DNA of 64,000 nucleotides from Phragmites australis (Eukaryota > Streptophyta > Magnoliopsida > Poales > Poaceae), in contig NC_084921.1 of assembly GCF_958298935.1 (NCBI RefSeq), forward strand, positions 37,405,501 through 37,469,500. Direction: 5' to 3'. The first letter of the stretch is position 1, and the number at the start of each line of letters is the position of its first letter. The translations under genes were made by a program, and so were the position numbers. Under the pieces are notes generated by a model, which ran no database searches, was not told where the DNA came from, and saw nothing but the letters and a program-made list of their open reading frames with translations. This document shows, piece by piece, positions 13,188 to 26,778 of this stretch.

Positions 13188-13752
13188 TGTGTTTGGTTGG
13201 CGAGCGAGATTGGATGGGATATGGTTGTCATCGATATTTTTTTGGATGGGATGATCCAATTTTCTGTTTGGTAGGGATGGATGGGATGAGCTAAATTTAT
13301 GTTTGTTTGGTGGGATGAGAGTGTAAATGATGAGTCAATTTTCTGTTTAGTTGGTGGGATGAGAGTGTAAAGGATGAGAGTATGTTTTTTGATAATTTTA
13401 ATTAAATACTAGCTCAGGTTTTTTTTATCAAACCAATTAAAATGGGTTGTCAGTAAGCTCTAATTTACTTATAAAAATATTTAGAATTTTTAGATAATTT
13501 TTACAATTTCAAATAAAATCGTGAGTTACATAAAAACACAACCCACGACGAGCACGGGACTGGATGGCTCCATCTGGCCGAATCGGCCGGATCGCTCCAT
13601 CCCGCGTTTTGATGGAATATTCCTTCACTATCCATCCCTCGGCCGGATCTCCCCTCAACCAAACACTCGAAAATTCAGGCTGCCATCTCCCATCCAGTCC
13701 CGTGCCTCCATCCAAACGTCTCCTTACATACCAACTAAACGCACCTACATCT
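13188..13752. mobile_element. Probable non-autonomous DNA transposon (MITE) with TTTGGTTGG-type ends
   Basis: The left end GAGTGTGTTTGGTTGG (from about 13188) is matched in inverted orientation by the right end at about 13738-13752 (GGTGCGTTTAGTTGG on the minus strand). The similarity continues inward with GGATGGGATATGG against GGATGGGAGATGG. The element is about 565 bp, has no coding capacity, and is preceded by TTA, the Tourist-type target. The 3' target copy is not exact, so the superfamily is tentative. Confidence 0.5.
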
Positions 13753-15719
13753 CAGCCATTCATCCTCTTGACCATACGACTCATTACTGCAATAACATTG
13801 CACATCATTCTATACTACCATCGTATTAATTTAGAAACATCCAATCAATTTACAAATTAATTTGCTCCCCTCTCCATTTTTCTTTCAGAAAACAGCGGCA
13901 ATCAATTGGACCATTCTATTACTTTTTCCCCAAATACAGACAAAATCAGTTAGTCCCAAAAAAACAAACGCTCCCTTGCTTGTGCTTTGCGCGCAACATT
14001 CTTCTCCGACAACCACATCCCCGTCGCCGGCCTTTGCATCTCGGCATGTGGCAACCGCCTCTGCGATGCCAACCTCCCCAGCTCAGCGTGCGACAACCTC
14101 TTCCACGCACACTGTGTCCGCGCCAACCACCTCCGTGTCACCGGCCTCTGCAACTTAGGACGCGGCCACCTTCTCCGTGATCCTGGCCTTCCATTCTTGA
14201 TGCGTCGACCACCTCCGTGCCGTCGGCCTCCACGTCCCGCCTTGAGCAGTCTATGAAGCAGATGGTGGGCATCATACGGTGGCAGGAATGCTCCTCGTAG
14301 CGTCTGTAGACGGCAGCATGTTGTCTCTTGCCCTAACGCTCACTGGGCGAGCACCCGTTCTCATCATGCTCACATACACAGATGGAAAACTAAAATGGCG
14401 CACGGCCAGGGGACAGCTGTAGGATTTCTTTTCATGGATTTGATTTGTTATTTGTTTGTCTCTCTCTGGATATCATACAATATTTCTTTTGGATTTCTTT
14501 TCCTTGAGATGGTTTAATCTATTGTGGTTGGATTTATTTTTCAAAATGTATGCAGATCTACCTAACTCAGTTTTGTGCTAGGTTGATTTTTTGAGAATGC
14601 CCTCTACTGCTTGGTGAAATGACTCATCCAACAATTGTTGCACACCGCAGCTACATAGTAGTGGAGCCTGCAGTGCCCAAGATGAAATTTGGGTACACAT
14701 GTATATCCCTATCCCTCCAATTTATTCTCTTTTGTCATCAAGCAATGCACTGATATTAATACAGGTGATAATTATGCTGCCACATCTCAAATTCATGGAG
14801 GATATGATAAAATCTACGTCAATTTTAAGGTGTCATCATAGCTAATCTAAATTAAGAAGACGATGATTTAGTTTGCTCCCTTCAGCCTTTGTACCTTGGG
14901 TTCTATTATGTACTACTTTTCAGATATGGGTTTATGTATCTATATGGCTTCAGGTTTGTGCATATTTTTTTGGAATTGTTTGGTCAAAGCTGCAGGACAT
15001 AGGTGTTGATACAATTGATGATGAAAGAAAAAAAAATGAAAGACAAAAAGGTCCGTTGTAGCCAAACAACACAGATTGTTTAGCTGCGTATGGTGCTAAT
15101 GAGGTAGCTCTTGGTCAAAATTGGATGGACAGGCTCCCGAGTTTGTTTCTCTTATGGTGTTTGGTGAAATATCGGTGGTCGATGATTAATGGAATTTTAT
15201 TCTGAGTCAAAAAAAAAAAACTTCACACTTTTATAGTGTCAGGTCCCTCCCTTGCTTGCCTAAAAAAAATATTCCTTACTGACACATGTTCATGTCAAAA
15301 GAGTTAAATCAAGTAGCCTATTCAATAACATAAAATTTACTCCAAAATTTGTTTTCGCAGAGAAAATTTGTGTTTTTAATACTTATACGGCACTGTATTA
15401 CCCGGTATCCAGTAGGCCAATGGTGTTTAGGGCATGACATTGGTTTGTGAGTCCATTATCTAGTACAGTATGATAGGCTTTTGAAACCTTTTTAGTTTCC
15501 TTCACGTAGAGAAAACTAAGCAGCGATTGTTGGCATATAAAATCACGTCGACAACTTCGGATATGTAGAAACAAGGTCAACTGACGCAATGACAAAATGA
15601 CGATACTCGTCAGCAACAGAATTGATGGGACTTGCAAACGCATCTCAACTGACTTGAGGCCTGAAATTTCTGCTTCAATATATATGTTGCAGGTAGCATT
15701 TACAGGTCAACAGGTCAAG
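13753..15719. other. Intergenic region, no gene recognised
   Basis: The stretch 13980-14260 is GC-rich with short open frames but no recognisable domain. At 14400-15220 the sequence is AT-rich and ends in a run of 12 A at about 15209-15220, preceded by a TTTTATTCTGAGTC-like segment. It may be the 3' end of an old retrotransposed sequence on the plus strand, but no target duplication was found. The rest is featureless. Confidence 0.35.
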
Positions 15720-16071
15720 TTTTTTTTTTGAATGGCAAAAGGTTTGCCAATATTTATATTAGAAGGAGTAAAAAGCAAAACAAGAAAGAATTTTTATTCT
15801 GTAGATCAGCCCTGAGGAGTACAACTTTGGTACAATGAATGAAGGCATTAAGCAATTGGTAAAAAAAAAAGCCAACTAATGAAATCCACTATTCAACGTA
15901 GATGATACGCCATCCATCTTTGATTAATGGCTTCCTTGGTCTTGAGGGCCTCTTGTATGGGTGACGACTCTTCATTTTGAAAAGGTCTTCTATTTCTTTC
16001 TTTTCATAGATTCCACTAAAAGTATATTGCTAGCCGTCAAATTCGGCGCGATTTTGGCAATATATTATCAA

Positions 16072-16356
16072 TCATACTTTCCGCCACAATTTGTTTATCG
16101 TAGCCATGTCATTGAATCCCGATAGGTGTGGAAGGTGCAACCAGCTAGATAGGTGTCTCCAAACCTCTCTTGTGAAGGTACAGTCTTTACACAAATGTGT
16201 GGGTGTCTTATTTTTTGTTCGACAAAGTTTGCAAATTTGATCATGGAGCCAACCTCTCTTCACTAGATTGTTCGTTGTTAAGATTTTCCGTTGCATGAGC
16301 ACCCAGCAAAAGAACTTGAATTTTGGTTCAGTCTTGGCCTTCCAGATCGACATCAT
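16072..16356 (-). pseudogene. LINE ORF2 C-terminal zinc-binding (zf-RVT) segment
   Basis: The reading includes WKAKTEPKFKFFCWVL, then a Cys/His cluster (QICKLCRTKNKTPTHLCKDC) and a VWRHLSSW stretch. This is the typical zf-RVT domain that follows the reverse transcriptase in plant L1-type LINEs. It is separated from the upstream RT by stops. Confidence 0.8.
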
Positions 16357-17199
16357 GTGAGGTTTCTTTACTGCACCTTGAAATTGGATGGTGTATGCAC
16401 TCTTTGTGGTGTACTATCCATCCCGTGTCCATATACATGTAATCGTGTTAGGTTGTTCAGGATTTAGAGTGATTCCATGTATGCCTTCCCATAATCTTAT
16501 GAATTGATGAAGCTTCGATTGAGTGGAAAGCAATCCCAAGTTTCTAATCCATTGCTGATCAGTGAGTGCATTCAACACCTTTTTATTTTTCCTTTTTGCT
16601 TTTTCATACAGCGTGGGAGCTATGTTCTTGGGTGCCTGACCTTGAACCCATGAAGAATGCCAGAATGAGGCATGCTTGTCGTCTCCCAAGTGCACCACTG
16701 TTGATGCATGAAATAGGTCCCTATCAGTTTGGTCACATGGAATTTTCATGTCCAGCCATGGTCTTTGTTCATGGCCCCACTCTAACCACATCCATCTAAT
16801 CCTGAGTGCTCTTGAGAATTTTTATAGGTCCAAAATACCAAGCCCACCAAGCTGCCTTGGTCTGCATGCCGTGGCTCAATTCACCAAACAATGTCTTCCA
16901 TTGACTTTCTCTGGCTCTTCACCTTTCCATAGAAAGCTCCTACAAATTCGATCGATGCACTTGGTTTGCCACTTTTGTTTGGGGAAGACTATTAGATGGT
17001 ATGTAGGCTAGGATGATAAGACAAATTTAACTAATGTGTCCCTTCCTGCCGATGTTGTCATTCGGCCCTTCCACCCTGGCAACTAGCTCCCAAGCTTGTC
17101 AATCAACGGCTACACATCTACCCTCCTCAGTTTTCGTGTGTGAAGTGGCAATCCTAGGTACTTGCCCGAGAAGGAGCTAATTTTGCTTGGGAAGACACT

Positions 17200-18272
17200 A
17201 AGAAGTTGATCTAGCGGAATGTTCTCGCATCGGATTGGGAAAATCTCTGTTTTGTTAAGATTTGTGATCAAGCCGAAACACCTTGAAGAGTGTTAGGATG
17301 TCACCCAGTGCCTTCAACTCTGATGGGCTTGGATTTACGAAGATGGCCGCATCATCTGCGTACAGGGAACACCTTAAATGTGTCGAGCGAGGTAGGATCG
17401 AGTCAAGAATCTTCCATTGAGATGCAAGGTCAACAATTCACTGTAACGGATCTATCTCCAAGATGAACAACATCGACGACAAAGGGTCTCCCTACCTTAG
17501 GCATCTAGCATGTCTGGTTGACTTCCCTAAGGAACCATTTAGAAGCACTCTTGATGATATCATCCTTAGAAGGGCTGAGATCTAGTCTCTCCATTTCTGT
17601 CCAAAGTCCATGGCTTGCATGACCTCTATAAGGTATGCCTAATGAACTAAATAAAAAGCTTTTGAAATATCTAATTTTATGAAGAGAGATGGCAACTTGT
17701 TGCTATGCAGGTTTTTGATCATATTCTGGACATAAATAAAATTATCATGTATGCATCTCTTTTTTATGAATGTACTTTAGCATTTTGATATCAGATCCTT
17801 AAATCTTGGAGCTAGCCTATTTGCAAGCATTTTTGTGATAAGCTTTGAAAGGTTGTTGATCAAGCTAATAGGTCTGTAGTCGCCCACTTGCGTTGCCTCT
17901 GTCTTCTTTGGTAGTAACAAAATATTTGTGTTATTAACTAAATCAAGCTTTGCTGTTTTTAGGTTGTAGAAATCCTGAATTGTTGCTATCAAATCATCTT
18001 TTATAACAGGCCAGCATTTTTGGTAGAATAGTCCGATATACCCATCTGGCCCAAGGGCTTTCTCGGCTGATAGGGACTTAACTATTTGAAGGATCTCTTG
18101 TTCCTCTAACGGCTCTTTCAGCTTCGAAAGATTCATGGGCTGGTATCCGAGATTTTCCTAATTTATACCCAAGTCCCTTTTGCTTGTACAAACCAATATG
18201 CTCCATGAATTTTTTGTGTATTTCCTCTTCCTTTTGTTCATGCGAGAAGACATGGCCGCTCTCTGTAAACAA
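17200..18272 (-). pseudogene. LINE ORF2 reverse transcriptase, broken
   Basis: Non-LTR reverse transcriptase motifs appear in order: ALGPDGYIGLFYQKCW and DYRPISLINNLSKLITKMLA within 17777-18136, a QGDPLSS-like motif near 17480, then YADDAAIF near 17342-17362, the catalytic box. In-frame stops and frameshifts separate the pieces. This arrangement is diagnostic of L1-type LINEs, but no functional enzyme can be made. Confidence 0.85.
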
Positions 18273-18734
18273 AGATTGTATGAATTTTTCTTCTGTCTAG
18301 AGTTTAATCGAATCTGAAAAAACTTTGTGTTAGTATCTTCCTTCTATATCTAGGTTAACCTTGAGTGTTGTCGTGCCCTTGTTTTCTCTATTGCGGCTAG
18401 TCCTACTACCTTGTCCTTCAAGTGTTTTCTAAATTCAAATTCGTCTTCTGATAATTGTTGTGATTTTTATGCAACATTGAGCCTGAAGATGACCTCTTGT
18501 GCAATTGCAAGCCGAAGTTTGACATTGCCAATCATTTTCATGCCGAAGTTTGACATTGCCGATCATATTTCTTTTCCAAATTTTTATAGCCTTTTTTGTC
18601 CTGTTCAGCTTCACATGCATTCGTAGGATGGCATCCTGTAGGTTAATTGGCTGATCCCATGCAGCTTGAACGGTTTTCACAAAGCCAGACATAGATGGCC
18701 AGGAGGACTCGAATTTGAAGCCACTATATGTGCT

Positions 18735-19440
18735 AATCGGCATCTCTCCATAAAGGAAGAGGGGGGCAATGATCAGAATGCATTGTCGCCTGGGCTTGGA
18801 GTTTGGTTTTGGGGAAGAGAAGGTCCCAATTTGGAGTACAGAAAATTTTGTCTATTCTAGTGAAGGTGGGATTTTCTTGTTTGTTGGACCATGTAAAGTG
18901 TCTTCCTCTTAACTTGAGTTCTTTTAACTGGAGATCATCTATAGCTTTCTTGAATTTCACCATCATTCTCCGGTTAAGCCTATTGTTACTCTTATCTTCT
19001 GCTTTGATATCATGTTAAAATCACCCACGATCAACCATTTAGCCACCATGTTAGATTTCAGTGATGTGAGTTCTTGTAGGAAAATAATTTTATCCTCGTC
19101 CGATTGGGGGCCGTAAACACCCTCTAATGACCAAGAGATATTGTCATGCATCATTGTAATATTGGTTGATATCGTGTACTGAGTTGCCTGGATTCGATTG
19201 AGAGTGAAATAATTTTGTGAACATGCCAGGAGAATACCTCCACTAGCTCCAATCGACAGAAGGGACATGTAATTTTTGCTATACTAATGTCCCAGAGTTT
19301 CAGTGACCAGTTGTTGGTTTCGGGTCTGCATCTTCATTTCCTATAAACAAACAATTGTAGCTCATGTAGTGTGCACCATGTTTTTAACACTCGCACGTTT
19401 GGCTTGTGCATTCAACTCCCTCATATTCCAACACAACAAA
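18735..19440 (-). pseudogene. LINE ORF2 endonuclease domain, broken
   Basis: The segment starts with a NLLCWNMRELN-like motif near 19440, followed by an in-frame stop. It continues with LEGVYGPQSDEDK and WLIVGDFNMI (18963-19268), then RGRHFTWSNKQENPTFTRIDKIF and HSDHCPPLPL (18733-18966). These are the conserved blocks of the apurinic-endonuclease-like EEP domain that nicks target DNA in L1 elements. Confidence 0.85.
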
Positions 19441-21282
19441 TTACAGTTACGCTACGACATGATTCAAATATAGGACAACACCACAATTCTTCATTTGTCT
19501 GGATAAACCAGTGCCCATAGCTTGACATAGCTGAACATGTAGCTTGCTAGACGTTGCTCCTGCCCAGCAACTGGTCCCTGGAGCAAAGCTGTTCATTAGC
19601 CATTTTCTAACTACTTTGACTCTTGGACTCAAACACTTGAACATAACTTCCTGACGAATTGATGCTCGGCTACTACACCACATACAAAGCATCCACTTGA
19701 TGGACTTGAATATACCTAATAGGCACATACAAAACTTGTGACAAAGGATAACACATGACGCTAATCGAGATATTATGAAAGGAGACACACAACTGATTCT
19801 AATTGCAGTAAGTCTGTCTTTAGGTTGCTGCTGGCATCTCCTCTGATGTGGCCACCGGCACGATCTTCTTCCCTTTCTTGCCTTTCTTCTGATTTCCCTT
19901 GTCCACCATGGTTGCAATTGCCTCCATTATCCCCTTGGTCAACGGCTTTTCAAAGCGCTGCAAATAATTAAGCCACAATATCATTAGTGTGATTGTTGGG
20001 GGGATAACTCACTGAGTTTTTTTTTTTTTTTTTGCAAGAACAACTTTGGTCAATTGCATCAGCCCCTTTCTTGGCGTCTCTTTTGCCTTGTTTGCAAGGC
20101 ATTCACTACGCCTCTGTAGAGTTGCCTTGTTATTTTGTGTTATTTGTGTTTACTAGATGCAGAGAAGAGTAATTTTGGTTCGGTTGTGTGCTGACTAGCG
20201 GTGGTTCAAGGGGCTTTGTGACAAACTAAATGAAATTGTTTATTGGATATATCTACACTACTAGTCAACGATGGGTTGTCAACGCTCACCAGGGTAAGGC
20301 CTACCGCATCCTCCTATACCTCTGCCATCATCTCCATGAGCTGAACTCCATCAGCGCCCAATTCCAATCCCTCCACTTGACACCTTGTCTTGTTCCTCCT
20401 GTGACCATTGCATGGTTGCCTGTGTGTGATGATATTTCAACAAAGTGATTGGGCTCGGCGTGCCTCCGGGGCTTTGCAGTTGGCAGTTGTTGCGTCCTGC
20501 AAGCAATGAGTTAGTTACTGTCTCATGGACCATTGGATCATAGAGGCTTGTCAGGTTTTGGAAATGTCCAGGAAGTCACCCCTATCAGCAATTGGATCAT
20601 TAGAGATTTCCTTCTTATGTGGTTTCATGATCACTGGTTTGCAAACCTAACATTCTTCTCCTCCTTTTACCTAACATTCTTCTCCTCCTTTTTCTTATGT
20701 ACCCTAACATCTTGTCTGGTGAACTTGGAGGTGTCTCCTTCTGCTCTTTCCTCTCCTCATCTCCTCTCATATGCCTGGCTTTAGGACTCCTGTTCGACGA
20801 GGAGCCAGTGTGCTGGCGGTGGTGGCCGACATCTTTGTGTGCACTACGACGGCGTTCCCTGTGGGAAGAACCTTGGAAGTGCTCCCTCACATCATGATAG
20901 GGCCTCGTCACTTGAGACCAAATAGACCTGCTCCGGTGGTGCCTAGTCCCCCTGCACCTTTGGTCTCGATCTTCATCCTCATCTCTACTACGCCTTGGTT
21001 GATGATCTTCCTTGTAGCTTCTTGTTGGTGGAGGTGGAAGCACATCTTATTCACTATCCGACACTCCATAGTGCCAGTTAATTTCTCTCTTTTAACGCAT
21101 GTTTGGGTTGTTGCAGTTGCCTAGGTCATCAGTGAGGAAGGAAAGGTCATCCATGATTTCAAGGTGGAGTAGCAGGCGGTAGGACCACCCTATCTTCAAA
21201 TCTGCAGGCTCTTCATGATGGTTGATCACCTGCAGAAGAGGGATAGAAGTTGGTGAGAGCTCTGCATCTGACTCCACCAGAG

Positions 21283-22119
21283 TCAGCCAAACTTCCTTTG
21301 GGATCCTGCTAGGATCCAAGCACCATGCCCACATATCATAAGTGCGGGTTTGCTCTCTATAGCATGAATACTCCTCAGAAGGTGGGTAGAACATTGCCTC
21401 CCGATCACCTGGGCCACCACCTCCTCACTCCAGACATGAACCGGCAACCCCTTGATGCGCAGCCTGACATGAAACTCAAAGTTTGCAAGGGTGGCATACC
21501 TCCTCTCGGTCCATTCCGTAAATTGGAAATCTCTGCCTCCATATGGAACTCTATGGTGGTGGGTCACAACATTACAGTGGTGCACGTGGGAAAAAATCAC
21601 CAGAAAATCCTCACGATGGTGCTTGACAACCTGGCATTCTCCTACTTGAACGCTGAACTCTTGAGTGAGTGCATCCATCACTTGGTATGGTTCAGTTTGT
21701 ACTCTATTGCCATGCAGCCAACACACCGCTGTCTTGCTCAATAGTTGATCCTTCTCCCTTCTGATAGCACTAGTGGCTGACACAACACAAAACTCCCTCG
21801 CTAGTCTTGCAATAGGGTCCCCTAGATATGTCGTCATCTACTTCTCCTCCTCCAACAGGACTTTGCCTTTTTTTTTTATTGGACTTGGCTGATGTAGGTT
21901 GCTCAGGAGAGCTCTGAGGTATGGTTGGTTCTCAGGAGCAAAGCTCTTGCTGGTTGATGTTGTATGTAGGTTTTGGTGAGCTGGGGGAGCTGGAGATTTG
22001 GGATGTATGGAGGAAGAAATGCACTGAGAAACCATATGGCCTGAGCCTCTACAGCTCTAGCATCGTGTTGGATCTCTGTAATTGGCTACCCTGTGATCCT
22101 TAGTAAGACAATTAAAACA
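21283..22119 (-). pseudogene. LINE ORF1 fragment: CCHC zinc knuckles and DUF4283-like region
   Basis: At 22018-22119 the minus strand reads two CX2CX4HX4C-type knuckles. The first has its last Cys replaced by Tyr, and there is a stop inside the second. Downstream, 21283-21837 contains YLGDPIARLAREF, REDFLVIF and a GLPVHVWSEEVVAQVIG block. This is the usual composition of ORF1 in grass LINEs, a nucleic-acid-binding protein. Further ORF1 pieces lie at 22581-22853 and, as an Arg/Ser/Glu-rich tail, at 20615-21043. Confidence 0.75.
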
Positions 22120-23120
22120 CTTATCCAACATTCTCTTTAAGTAGAGCTCCTTATTCTACTATGAACTGGTGGTTGGTTGTTGTGAAGTTAATGAGGACGA
22201 TGAACGAGGCTCCTTCCTCCACCAATATCGCCCTTTCATCATACACCATCTTTCATCTCTCAAAATCTCTCCATTATCGCCTCAAGCCCTGAGTTCTACT
22301 GCAGTTGATGTCTCAAGGGTATGTGCACATGACTTGTCTCAATTGCTGGCCTCTGTAGAGTCTCAGCCTTGCAGTTGCTTGGGTAAATGTTGCGGGCAGC
22401 TAGAGGTGCTTCTGTATCCGTTGAACTGAGTTGCTCCAAGGATTGAATGCAATGCGTCAAACCCTGCTCTGAAGATGGGATGTGATGTTTATCTATCGAG
22501 GTTGAATGATGTGTGCTCCTGAGAGGCTGAAAACAGTGAGCCCTTTGCCCTCTCTGCTTCTTTGGGCTATGATTGTGGTGCTAAGCTATCCTATCTCTCA
22601 TTGAAATTACACTGTGCCTTGCAATTACTCGCTCAATCAGATCTAGATTCGATAGGATGGCATGCCAGAGGGATGGGCACAGCGGGCCATTGTCACCGCC
22701 CATGAATTGCGCCTTGCGCCATTGGAGGTCTAGCACAAGGGGATCTAGGGAGGGGAGCACTCCTAACAGCTTCATAAACTCACCTTTCTGTAGCTCAGCA
22801 TCCGTCGGCTGCTGGATCTCTGAATCTTGGAAGGCGTGATTGTCCACCCACATGACCGAGCTCTGGCCGATCTAATCTTGCCTTGGATTTGCTGGATTTT
22901 CCTCGAGCTTCTCCTCTGTAAGCTGTAGACATAGAGTCTCAGGGACTAACTCCACCTCATCTTGGATGAAAACACCTGGAGATTGCAAAAACTAGGGTGG
23001 GGGCGGGGTTGCGAGCGACGCGGAGACTTGGATTAGGGTGGGGCTAGGAGGATCTCTGGAGAGGATTTGAGGAATCTGGTGGATTTTGATGTGATGGAGC
23101 TCGGCAGTCGCCATGTCGCG

Positions 23121-26100
23121 AGAGCCTTCTAACGGTTTCGCTTCCTTTTTTTTAACCATTTGGTTTCGAAGGTAGAGATATCCATAATTCTACGAAAACT
23201 TTAGCAACAATTAACCATTTATTCAGAAGATAATCTAGCTTCTAGAAACCATGGTTGGTAGGCTTGTTTAGCAAAGCAGTAGCAAAGAGATTTTTAAGAA
23301 TGGAAACATCTCGTCCTCTAATGAATTCTTTCTGGTGTTCTTTTTTGCCCCTTTTCTTTGTGTAGGGATAAATCTAAATTAAGGGCTCCTCTTTTTAAAC
23401 AGATGCCTTGTCACTTCATGCAAAAGATACACTTAACATTGCATTCTGTGCTTATCTACGAAAAGAGACAATGGAATTATAAGGTTTGGGGAGAAAATGC
23501 ACATATTCGGTGGGAAATAATTAGGTGCACCATACAAAATATGTCATCAGACCATCTAATTACTTGCTCTAAAAGAATTAATAAAAATATTTTTTTTTAC
23601 AAAAAAGGAAAAAACATGCTCACTCCTCTGCTTACATTGGACAAAGAATTGCAAGTTGCGTGCATGTGCGCTAGCATGTCTACTTGTCACTGCAAATTCT
23701 CGCAAATCACAGTACTTCAAGGCATGCATAGAGCTCTGCTATTTATTTGTAAGGATGGGTTGTTTCGGCCAAATTGCTTAGTAACGCAATAAAAATCATA
23801 CACGTTGGAAAAATAACATCAGTTTCTTGAGGACAAAGTGATCACAGACACCGCCTGTCAGCCTCAATAGGATGAAGCTTTTCAATTTGTATATCTTTTC
23901 ATGGGTTCCACATACACAATCTTTCGAGGCACAGACACATACCGTCAGCAAAACTGATACACACTCTAATCAGGGGGCACTGATGCGTCTCTGCGTCCGG
24001 TTTGGCCACCCGGGCCCCGGCAGTTTAATTTGAGCCAAGGACCCCAGCACGAACCGATCGGATTCCGGTGGAGATCATTGGTGAAATGCGGTTGTTGCAA
24101 AGGAGATCGCAGCCATCATTATGCTTCGAACGAACTGCATTTCCAAATCCATGAGCTACTTAGCTACGTACTGGCTTATTTTCCAAGAAAGTAAGTGGGT
24201 GATCAAGAGGAAGGCAGCAACCGTCTGTGGAGGATGCATCAGTGCTTGCAACCACATTGTTGGACTCGACTGTGTCAGTTTCTGGTTCTGCAACCACATG
24301 CTGGTGTCAACTGCCTCTGTTTGTGTATACCATACTGCAAGATTGGGCATTCAGAATATTTTGTTCTTGGGAAGTTGGAACAACTGAAAATATGCAGAGT
24401 TGTTTTATTGAAAGTTTAGAACTCAGGAGTGCCGATTAGTGTTAAGCTTACAGTGTAAGCTCTGAAGAACAACGGTTGGAGCTACTCAAAGCGGTGAGTC
24501 AAAGTGTGTGCGAAGGGTGAAATGATCATTTGTCACCCCTTGACCATTGAAATGTCAACTTTATCGCTGCAAAAAGAAACCAGAGATCACTACATTTTTC
24601 CTTGCAAAAAAAAAAAAAAACACTACCTTTGGTGACCTAGCAGATACTGTATTACAGAGGATAATAACCACAACAACATGATGGTGGCATGAAGACCAAA
24701 GGCTGCCTTGTAGTATTACTGAACCATTTCCACTGGTCTCCTTATTGGATTTCCATGGACAAACTGAGCACTGGTCCAGGTCCAGGACTGCAGGATCTAA
24801 TAAGTGAGACTGCTGCACCAGTATGCAAACTCATAGCATGTCTGCCATTTGGTGTTTCGGTCTGTTCGTGAGCGTATAATTTGGACAGCGTGTGACAAGA
24901 TTTGTGAAACATTATCCCGCTATTTATCGTTATCCTCCATCGGATTATGCCTTGGTTATGGGCAAAGATGGGAAAAATTATTGTGTTTGGGAGTAGAAAA
25001 TGGCCGGTCATTATGAGCGTGTTAGCTAATTGCTGTCGTTGGCGCTTTATCTCCTTCTGAAAGGTCATCATTGCCAATCGCCAATTTACATAATTTAGAG
25101 GAAAAGGGCGGCATGGTCCTCTTTGATTAAACGTTTTAACTTAACACAATCTCCCGAGTCTGGTTCTTCATAAAACAAAAGTGTTTATAAAAAAAACATC
25201 CAAAATCTTTCATTCGTAGAATTGAACCTGCCACTTGTGCCATGAATAGAGGGAACAGTTAATTTCGCAGTCACGTATGCAATTGATCGTTTGGGCTGAA
25301 TGCACAAGATGCTTTGAACTTCCAAAAACTTATGTCATTCAGCAGATGGTGCAGATTGATGTGATCTAGACCAGTCTAGGTTTCGCCTACGATGAGTAAC
25401 CGTTAAGAACAATCAGTTAGTTCGATCATTAACGGTAAGTGTTCGATTCACACATGATAGCATCTGTGACACATCATCTTGGTAATACAGTTACCACTTT
25501 CCACAGTATAACTCATGATAACAACTCATTGCTGCACCAGGAAACCTAACAGACTACCCGGCACATTGCTTTGTATCTGCTATCTAACAATCATCATATT
25601 TATGTAGTTCTACAAGTAGAAACCTTGTAGCGCCCAAACAACGGAAGCGATCCATAGGTAGATTCGGAAAATTCTCCAGGTACTGATGACAAGGACACGC
25701 AAACTGAACTTCCCATTAGCAACGACCACTGCTTTGCGGCCTCTTACGCCATGCAAATCTGCCTACCCCTGTCAATCTGTTCCTTTTCACCTTTCTCTCC
25801 TTTCTTTTGCAGCCAAAACCGCATGAATCAAAGTGACGGCTACTCCAAATCTTACTTGTAGCTAGCCACGAGGTATAGGCAAGCCCATGCATGAGCTTCC
25901 ATCAAACATGCTGACATGGAGTTGGTGAGAGGAGCAGCTAGAAAATCCTATTTCCCATCCGATACCGGCCCGGTTAATTTCAGCTTACCAGCTGCCGCTA
26001 CCGGCAGGTGCTAGGCGTATGCAAATTTGCTCTAAACAAGGCGAAGCACCGGAAGATTAAATGCATGCTAAAATTTCAAAACAATAAAATAAAAATGGAG

Positions 26101-26778
26101 GGAAATAATACTAATCCGACGTGGCCTAAGAGAGAACCGGCCGCCGGTTTCCACCGGCACGGACGCGCACCGGGTGGCAGACGCCTGGCCGGCACTTGAG
26201 CCCCCGAGCTCTGCGTTTCAGCTGGAGGCGCGCAGAGTTCTTACCGCGTGCTGCACCACCGCGCCCCACCACACCAGAAAAGCCTCTCCTCGCCCTACCA
26301 TAGCCATCATCATACCATGGAACTGTAAAAAGCTCGCCCAAATGCGCTCAAAAGGCCTCCTCCCTCCTCTCATTTCGCTCCGTTCCCCGGTCCCCCCACG
26401 CAGAGCTAACGAAGTCCACCACAATATATTGCAGAGCACCAAGCAAAAGGGGAGCTCGGATGATCATCATACCAGAACCTCCCACGGGACACAAGGCAAC
26501 CTGCTAGAAGCGTGAGCTCCAGTTTGCATTTCCTTTCGTTCCCTGTTCTTGGGATTCTAGTGTGTTTGCAAGGCAAAGGAGCATTTCAGAAGTAGGGAAG
26601 AAAAGATAGCTTTAAGGTTCAGTTTGCTGCTCCTCTTCTTCTGCCATTGTTCAGTGTAGGCAAAAGGGATCTTGTATTTGTTGATCCTCCTCCAGTTAGG
26701 AACCCCTCTGGAGGTTACTTTTGTGGGATTGTTATTGAGTTGTTCCTTCTGGGGGGGTGGTCGAATTGACCAGCACAA
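23121..26778. other. Intergenic region upstream of the CYB561 gene
   Basis: About 3.6 kb of mostly AT-rich DNA. Short open frames (for example 23358-23792 and 24121-24387) show no domain, splice structure or similarity that I recognise. The last 600 bases (about 26120-26778) are GC-richer and probably hold the promoter and 5' leader of the gene starting at 26779. No element could be assigned with confidence. Confidence 0.45.

Larger units (their letters stand above)
15720..23120 (-). mobile_element. Decayed LINE (L1-type non-LTR retrotransposon)
   Basis: A minus-strand LINE with its poly(A) tail visible as a T run at 15720-15729. In its 5' to 3' order it carries ORF1 with zinc knuckles (about 22018-22119) and a DUF4283-like segment (21283-21837), then ORF2 with endonuclease (about 18735-19440), reverse transcriptase (about 17200-18270, including a YADD motif near 17342-17362) and a terminal zinc-binding zf-RVT segment (16072-16356). 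Many stops and frameshifts break both ORFs, so it is dead. The 5' limit near 23120 is approximate, because no matching target duplication was found. Confidence 0.85.

Noticed and set aside
13862..14256. Possible small Cys-containing protein
   Set aside because: Several frames are open at once and none has a recognisable motif or splice structure; composition effect is the simpler explanation.
20017..20032. T run as the poly(A) tail of a second LINE
   Set aside because: LINE ORF1-like reading continues across it (Lys run) and no target duplication or new element border is seen.
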